A DNA stretch of 64,000 nt from contig JAFGDT010000098.1 in the NCBI GenBank assembly GCA_016931965.1, forward strand, positions 1-64,000, written 5' to 3'. Origin of the DNA: a bacterium (lineage in GTDB: Bacteria; Zhuqueibacterota; QNDG01; DSAB01). The notes beneath the pieces are model-generated. The model had not been told where the DNA came from. It worked only from the letters and a program-made list of their open reading frames with translations, and did not search any database. The translations under genes were made by a program, and so were the position numbers. Below, piece by piece: positions 60,267 to 64,000 of the stretch (position 1 is its first letter; every line of letters starts with the position of its first letter).

Positions 60267-62035
60267 AGAATAACCGATTTTCTAAAGAACCGTCGAATGA
60301 TTTCACCCGCAATCGGAGCAGCCACTCCTCCCCCGCTTCCTCCATTCTCAACAACCAATGCAATCACAATTGCCGGATTATCCAGTGGTGCAAACCCGAT
60401 GAACCAGGCATGATCTTCACCGTGGGGATTCTGTGCTGTTCCTGTTTTACCGCAGATTTCGATATCCGAAGACCATGCAGCCCTTCCCGTTCCTCCTAAC
60501 TGATTAACCACCTGCCACATACCTTCTTTTAACTGTTGAAACACCGGTTTGGAGATTCCATTGACATGATTCATTTGAATGGGCTCTTTATTCCAATTCC
60601 CGGACCGATCCTGAATTGCCTGAACAACATGAGGTGTCGGATATTTTCCCTCCATACCGATAATCGTCGCCAAAATCGCCATCTGCATCGGTGTTACGAG
60701 CAAATCACCTTGACCGATCGATAGATTGACAACCATTCCCTTCCCCCACAATCCCCGACCATACTTTTCATCCAAATAGTTCCGATTCGGTAAAAGCCCT
60801 TCGTTCTCGCCGTCTAAATCGATCTGCGTTATTCTTCCAAATCCCAAATAACTGCTCAATCGCACCCATCGATCTACACCTACCTGCAATCCCAGTTGAT
60901 AAAAAAAAACGTTACACGACTCTCGGATAGCATCGAGAATATTTATCGATCCATGACCTTCGGGTCGCCAGCAGGGAAACATACGCGTTCCAAGCCAAAA
61001 TGTACCTCCACAAAATAATTCCTTTTGGGTATCGATTAGACCTGCTTCAAGTGCCGATGCAGCCGTAACCAGTTTATAGGTTGAACCGGGTGGAAGCTGA
61101 GCTTGTATCGTTCGGTTCAGAAGAGGTTTATCAGGATCGCTGCTCAGATTATCCCACGCTTTTTTTGATAATCCCCGGGCAAAGGGTTCCAGACTATAAT
61201 CCGGCTTGCTGACCATTGTGAGGATTTCACCATTTTGAGGATCGAGTACAATAATCGCACCTTTCTGATCATTTAGGAGATCTTCCGCCAATCTTTGAAG
61301 ATCCATATCCAAACCCAGTCTGATATTGGTTCCCGAAATGGGTTGGATATCTCTTTTCCCATTAAAATTTCCAACTTCTCTGCCATGAACATCTACTTCA
61401 TGGTATTGATATCCCCTCTCCCCCCGAAGAATCGAATCATACCACTTCTCCACACCCGTCTTCCCGATCATATCACCCATTTTATAACCATTCCCATTCA
61501 GCACATTCAATTCTGATTCATTGATTTCACTCAAATACCCAATGAGATGACTGGCTCGAATATCCGTTGGATAGGTTCTTACCGGTTCGTGTTGATAAAA
61601 AACACCGGGCAAATCAAGCCTGGATTCCTCTATTTTAGACAGTGTTTCAAAATCCACGTCCCGCATAATACGAAGCGGTGTGAATAAGCCCGTTCCGGCT
61701 TGCAAAATGCGTTCCTTTATGTCTTGATCTGATAAACCCGTGATAGAGGAAATGCGTTCCACCATCTCTGGATGTTTATTCAACTCATAAGGAATGACGA
61801 AAAGAGAATAACTGGGACGATTATCCACAAGAATCCGATTGTATCGGTCAAAAATGAGCCCCCGATTGGCCGCAACCGATACCTGCCGCACACGATTACG
61901 ATCCGACCAAGCCTCATAGATCGAACCACTCAGCACCTGTAACTGGAAAAAGCGCACGGACAGGATAATAAACAAGAAAATGATAATTCCCTTCAGGATG
62001 CGTTCCCGATTATGTCGATAAATATAGAAAGACAC
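60263..62035 (-). CDS. mrdA: Penicillin-binding protein 2
   Basis: Transpeptidase PPGSTYKLVTA (SxxK), KTGTAQNPHGEDHAWFIGFAP; N-term DRNRVRQVSVAANRGLIFDRYNRILVDN. Confidence 0.96.
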   Translation of the reverse strand: MSFYIYRHNRERILKGIIIFLFIILSVRFFQLQVLSGSIYEAWSDRNRVRQVSVAANRGLIFDRYNRILVDNRPSYSLFVIPYELNKHPEMVERISSITGLSDQDIKERILQAGTGLFTPLRIMRDVDFETLSKIEESRLDLPGVFYQHEPVRTYPTDIRASHLIGYLSEINESELNVLNGNGYKMGDMIGKTGVEKWYDSILRGERGYQYHEVDVHGREVGNFNGKRDIQPISGTNIRLGLDMDLQRLAEDLLNDQKGAIIVLDPQNGEILTMVSKPDYSLEPFARGLSKKAWDNLSSDPDKPLLNRTIQAQLPPGSTYKLVTAASALEAGLIDTQKELFCGGTFWLGTRMFPCWRPEGHGSINILDAIRESCNVFFYQLGLQVGVDRWVRLSSYLGFGRITQIDLDGENEGLLPNRNYLDEKYGRGLWGKGMVVNLSIGQGDLLVTPMQMAILATIIGMEGKYPTPHVVQAIQDRSGNWNKEPIQMNHVNGISKPVFQQLKEGMWQVVNQLGGTGRAAWSSDIEICGKTGTAQNPHGEDHAWFIGFAPLDNPAIVIALVVENGGSGGGVAAPIAGEIIRRFFRKSVIL

Positions 62036-62550
62036 TATGAAGATCCTTTGTTATACTTCTTTTTCAAAAAACCGGTGATACTTCTAATCAAAATACTACA
62101 AAAAACGGTGTAGAAAACCGAAGGTATTCCATATCGTAAAGCCAATTTGAAAAAACTGCCAGCCGCATTTTGACTCACGACAACCAGATAAATGATCTGA
62201 TGGACCAGTGATGCGATGAAGATGTTAATCCCGAAAATGACCATATTTTGATGATAATGGCTCCATGGAAACGAACAGGATAGATAACAAGCTATGGATC
62301 GTGATAAAGCAAAAACACCCAGCAAACCACCCTCCATTAGATCTTGTGATAAGCCACCTACAAACCCTAATAGGACACCCTGATAACGGCTTTTTTGTAT
62401 GCACCAGGAAACCATGAAAATGAGTACCAAATCAGGGGCAATTTCCTTCACCTGAATAAGTGTCACAAAACTGGACTGAACGATAATAAGCACAACAACA
62501 ATGAATAATGCTTTATAAAAATCCACAAAATCCCTACTGTTCATGCTCAT
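62035..62550 (-). CDS. mreD: Rod shape-determining protein MreD
   Basis: 171 aa TM protein with GFVGGLSQDLMEGGLLGVFALSRSIACYL between mreC and mrdA. Confidence 0.9.
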   Translation of the reverse strand: MSMNSRDFVDFYKALFIVVVLIIVQSSFVTLIQVKEIAPDLVLIFMVSWCIQKSRYQGVLLGFVGGLSQDLMEGGLLGVFALSRSIACYLSCSFPWSHYHQNMVIFGINIFIASLVHQIIYLVVVSQNAAGSFFKLALRYGIPSVFYTVFCSILIRSITGFLKKKYNKGSS

Positions 62551-63343
62551 CGGAAACTGTTTCTTTTAATACCAAAACCTCTTCAAGCGTATTGAAATCG
62601 ACTTCAAGCTGAAGCCTGACCTCTTGAAAAAGATCTTCTTCCTCGTGTGATACCCAATAGATTCTTCCAATCGGCAATCCCTGCGGATAAATCTGACTGT
62701 ATCCAGAAGTTACAACCAAATCTCCTGTCTGCACATCGGCTCTTTGGTGAACGCCCTCTAAAACACAAACGTTGCTATAGAGCCAGCGCACAATACCCAG
62801 GACGCGACTTCTCTGCACCCTTCCACTGATTCTGAAATTGGGATCGGTTACAATTTGACCGATTGATGTGGTCCTACTTACAGAAATCACTTTTCCAACA
62901 ATCCCTTTATCGGTCATCAATACCATATTGTCTTGGCATCCATTTTCAAAACCCACGTTCAGATAGACCGATCCGGGTATCCCCGTTGATCCCATACCAA
63001 CAACCCTGGCCGGAATAAAAAGGTATTGATTTCTTTCCTGAAAATCCAGGAGCCTTCTCAAACGGCTGTTTTCACCTATCATATCTTGAACCTGGAACTG
63101 TTGCATGGCTATTTTACCCAATTCCACCATCAGACGTTCATTTTCTTTTCGGATGATCAATGATCGGGGTAGCCAGGAGATGCCGTCATGAATTCGACCC
63201 ACCCATCCGGTTACCCGGATTTTTATCGATTGGATGGGAGATGTCTGATCGATTGCCATCAGAAAAATGGAAAAAACAATCGCTGCAATCAAAAGGCAGC
63301 GATCTTTATACTTTTTCCATTTTCGGGTCAGTTTAACCGACAT
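62534..63343 (-). CDS. mreC: Rod shape-determining protein MreC
   Basis: ENSRLRRLLDF; ARVVGMGSTGIPGSVYLNVGFENGCQDNMVLMTDKGIVGKVI; GDLVVTSGYSQIYPQGLPIGRI. Confidence 0.93.
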   Translation of the reverse strand: MSVKLTRKWKKYKDRCLLIAAIVFSIFLMAIDQTSPIQSIKIRVTGWVGRIHDGISWLPRSLIIRKENERLMVELGKIAMQQFQVQDMIGENSRLRRLLDFQERNQYLFIPARVVGMGSTGIPGSVYLNVGFENGCQDNMVLMTDKGIVGKVISVSRTTSIGQIVTDPNFRISGRVQRSRVLGIVRWLYSNVCVLEGVHQRADVQTGDLVVTSGYSQIYPQGLPIGRIYWVSHEEEDLFQEVRLQLEVDFNTLEEVLVLKETVSDEHEQ

Positions 63344-63345
63344 GG

Positions 63346-64000
63346 CTATATTCGCGCTTTAAGATTTAATACTTTCTTATATTGATCGATATCTTCTAAA
63401 ACCTTACCCACACCCCGAACAACCGCTGTTAAAGGATCTTCTGCTAAATTGACCGGTAAATTCGTCTCTTTTCGGAGCCGTTCATCCAATCCTTTCAATA
63501 GAGAACCTCCCCCAGTTAATATGATTCCCCTTTCTAAAATATCGGAGGAAAGTTCTGGAGGCGTGCGTTCCAAAGCCAATAGTACAGCCTCAACAATCGC
63601 TCTGACAGGTTCCTCTACAGCATCTTGAATATGCTCGGATGTAGCCTCCACTGTACGGGGTATCCCCGTGATGATGTCTCGGCCTCGAACTGGAATGATG
63701 CGGCTGTCCTGAAAGGGTCTTGTGGATCCGAATCGGATTTTGAGTTCCTCGGATGAGATTTCACCCAACAGAAGATTGTGTTTCCGTTTAAAGTACTGGA
63801 TAATGGATTCATTCATTTCATCCCCGGCGATGCGGATAGAGATTTTTGTAACGATGCCCGACATGGCCACAACCGCAATTTCAGTAGTTCCCCCTCCGAT
63901 ATCCACAATCATACTGCCCAAAGGTTCGTGAATAGGCAAACCGACACCGATGGCAGCAGCCATCGGTTCCTCCACAAGATAAACGTCACGCGCGCCTGCA
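63346..64000 (-). CDS. mreB: Rod shape-determining protein MreB (5' part outside window)
   Basis: AGARDVYLVEEPMAAAIGVGLPIHEPLGSMIVDIGGGTTEIAVVAMSGIV; ILTGGGSLLKGLDERLRKE; reading frame open to the window edge. Confidence 0.96.
   Translation of the reverse strand, partial: AGARDVYLVEEPMAAAIGVGLPIHEPLGSMIVDIGGGTTEIAVVAMSGIVTKISIRIAGDEMNESIIQYFKRKHNLLLGEISSEELKIRFGSTRPFQDSRIIPVRGRDIITGIPRTVEATSEHIQDAVEEPVRAIVEAVLLALERTPPELSSDILERGIILTGGGSLLKGLDERLRKETNLPVNLAEDPLTAVVRGVGKVLEDIDQYKKVLNLKARI

Noticed and set aside
1-64000. CRISPR arrays, tRNA/rRNA genes, insertion sequences or phage genes
   Set aside because: No regularly spaced repeats, cloverleaf-like sequences, integrase/transposase catalytic cores or phage structural genes were seen; the only transposase-like segment is the HTH tail of the STAS protein.

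Overview
This 64 kb window is almost entirely one-directional: nearly every credible gene is on the minus strand. Read in the direction of transcription (high to low coordinates), it starts with a cell-shape cluster (mreB-mreC-mreD-mrdA/PBP2-rodA-lgt). Next come a TPR lipoprotein, a divergent glycogen-synthase-like protein and a STAS-domain protein, followed by a strong intrinsic terminator. After that is a roughly 54 kb Wzx/Wzy-type exopolysaccharide region. It contains a Wza-like exporter, a Wzc-like BY-kinase, a WbaP-like phosphoglycosyltransferase, three Wzx-like flippases, one Wzy/O-antigen-ligase-like protein, many GT2/GT4 and GT-C-like proteins, SDR sugar enzymes, two AsnB paralogues, a carbamoyltransferase, a deacetylase and methyltransferases. 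Three exported non-GT proteins are embedded in it: a GH39-GH172 fusion, an FG-GAP/dockerin/cohesin/sorting-domain protein, and a large unassigned protein. The items most worth follow-up are: (1) a GlgA-like protein whose catalytic motifs are nearly all substituted, next to a STAS protein with a transposase-like HTH tail; (2) the GH39-GH172 fusion and the unassigned secreted protein, which share an abrupt FN3-like C-terminal tail; (3) an AsnB paralogue lacking the glutaminase Cys, plus a 57-aa AsnB-N-terminus-like remnant; and (4) a methyltransferase gene broken by frame disruption. No tRNA, rRNA, CRISPR array or clear mobile element was seen. All family assignments come from reading motifs by eye; no database search was run.
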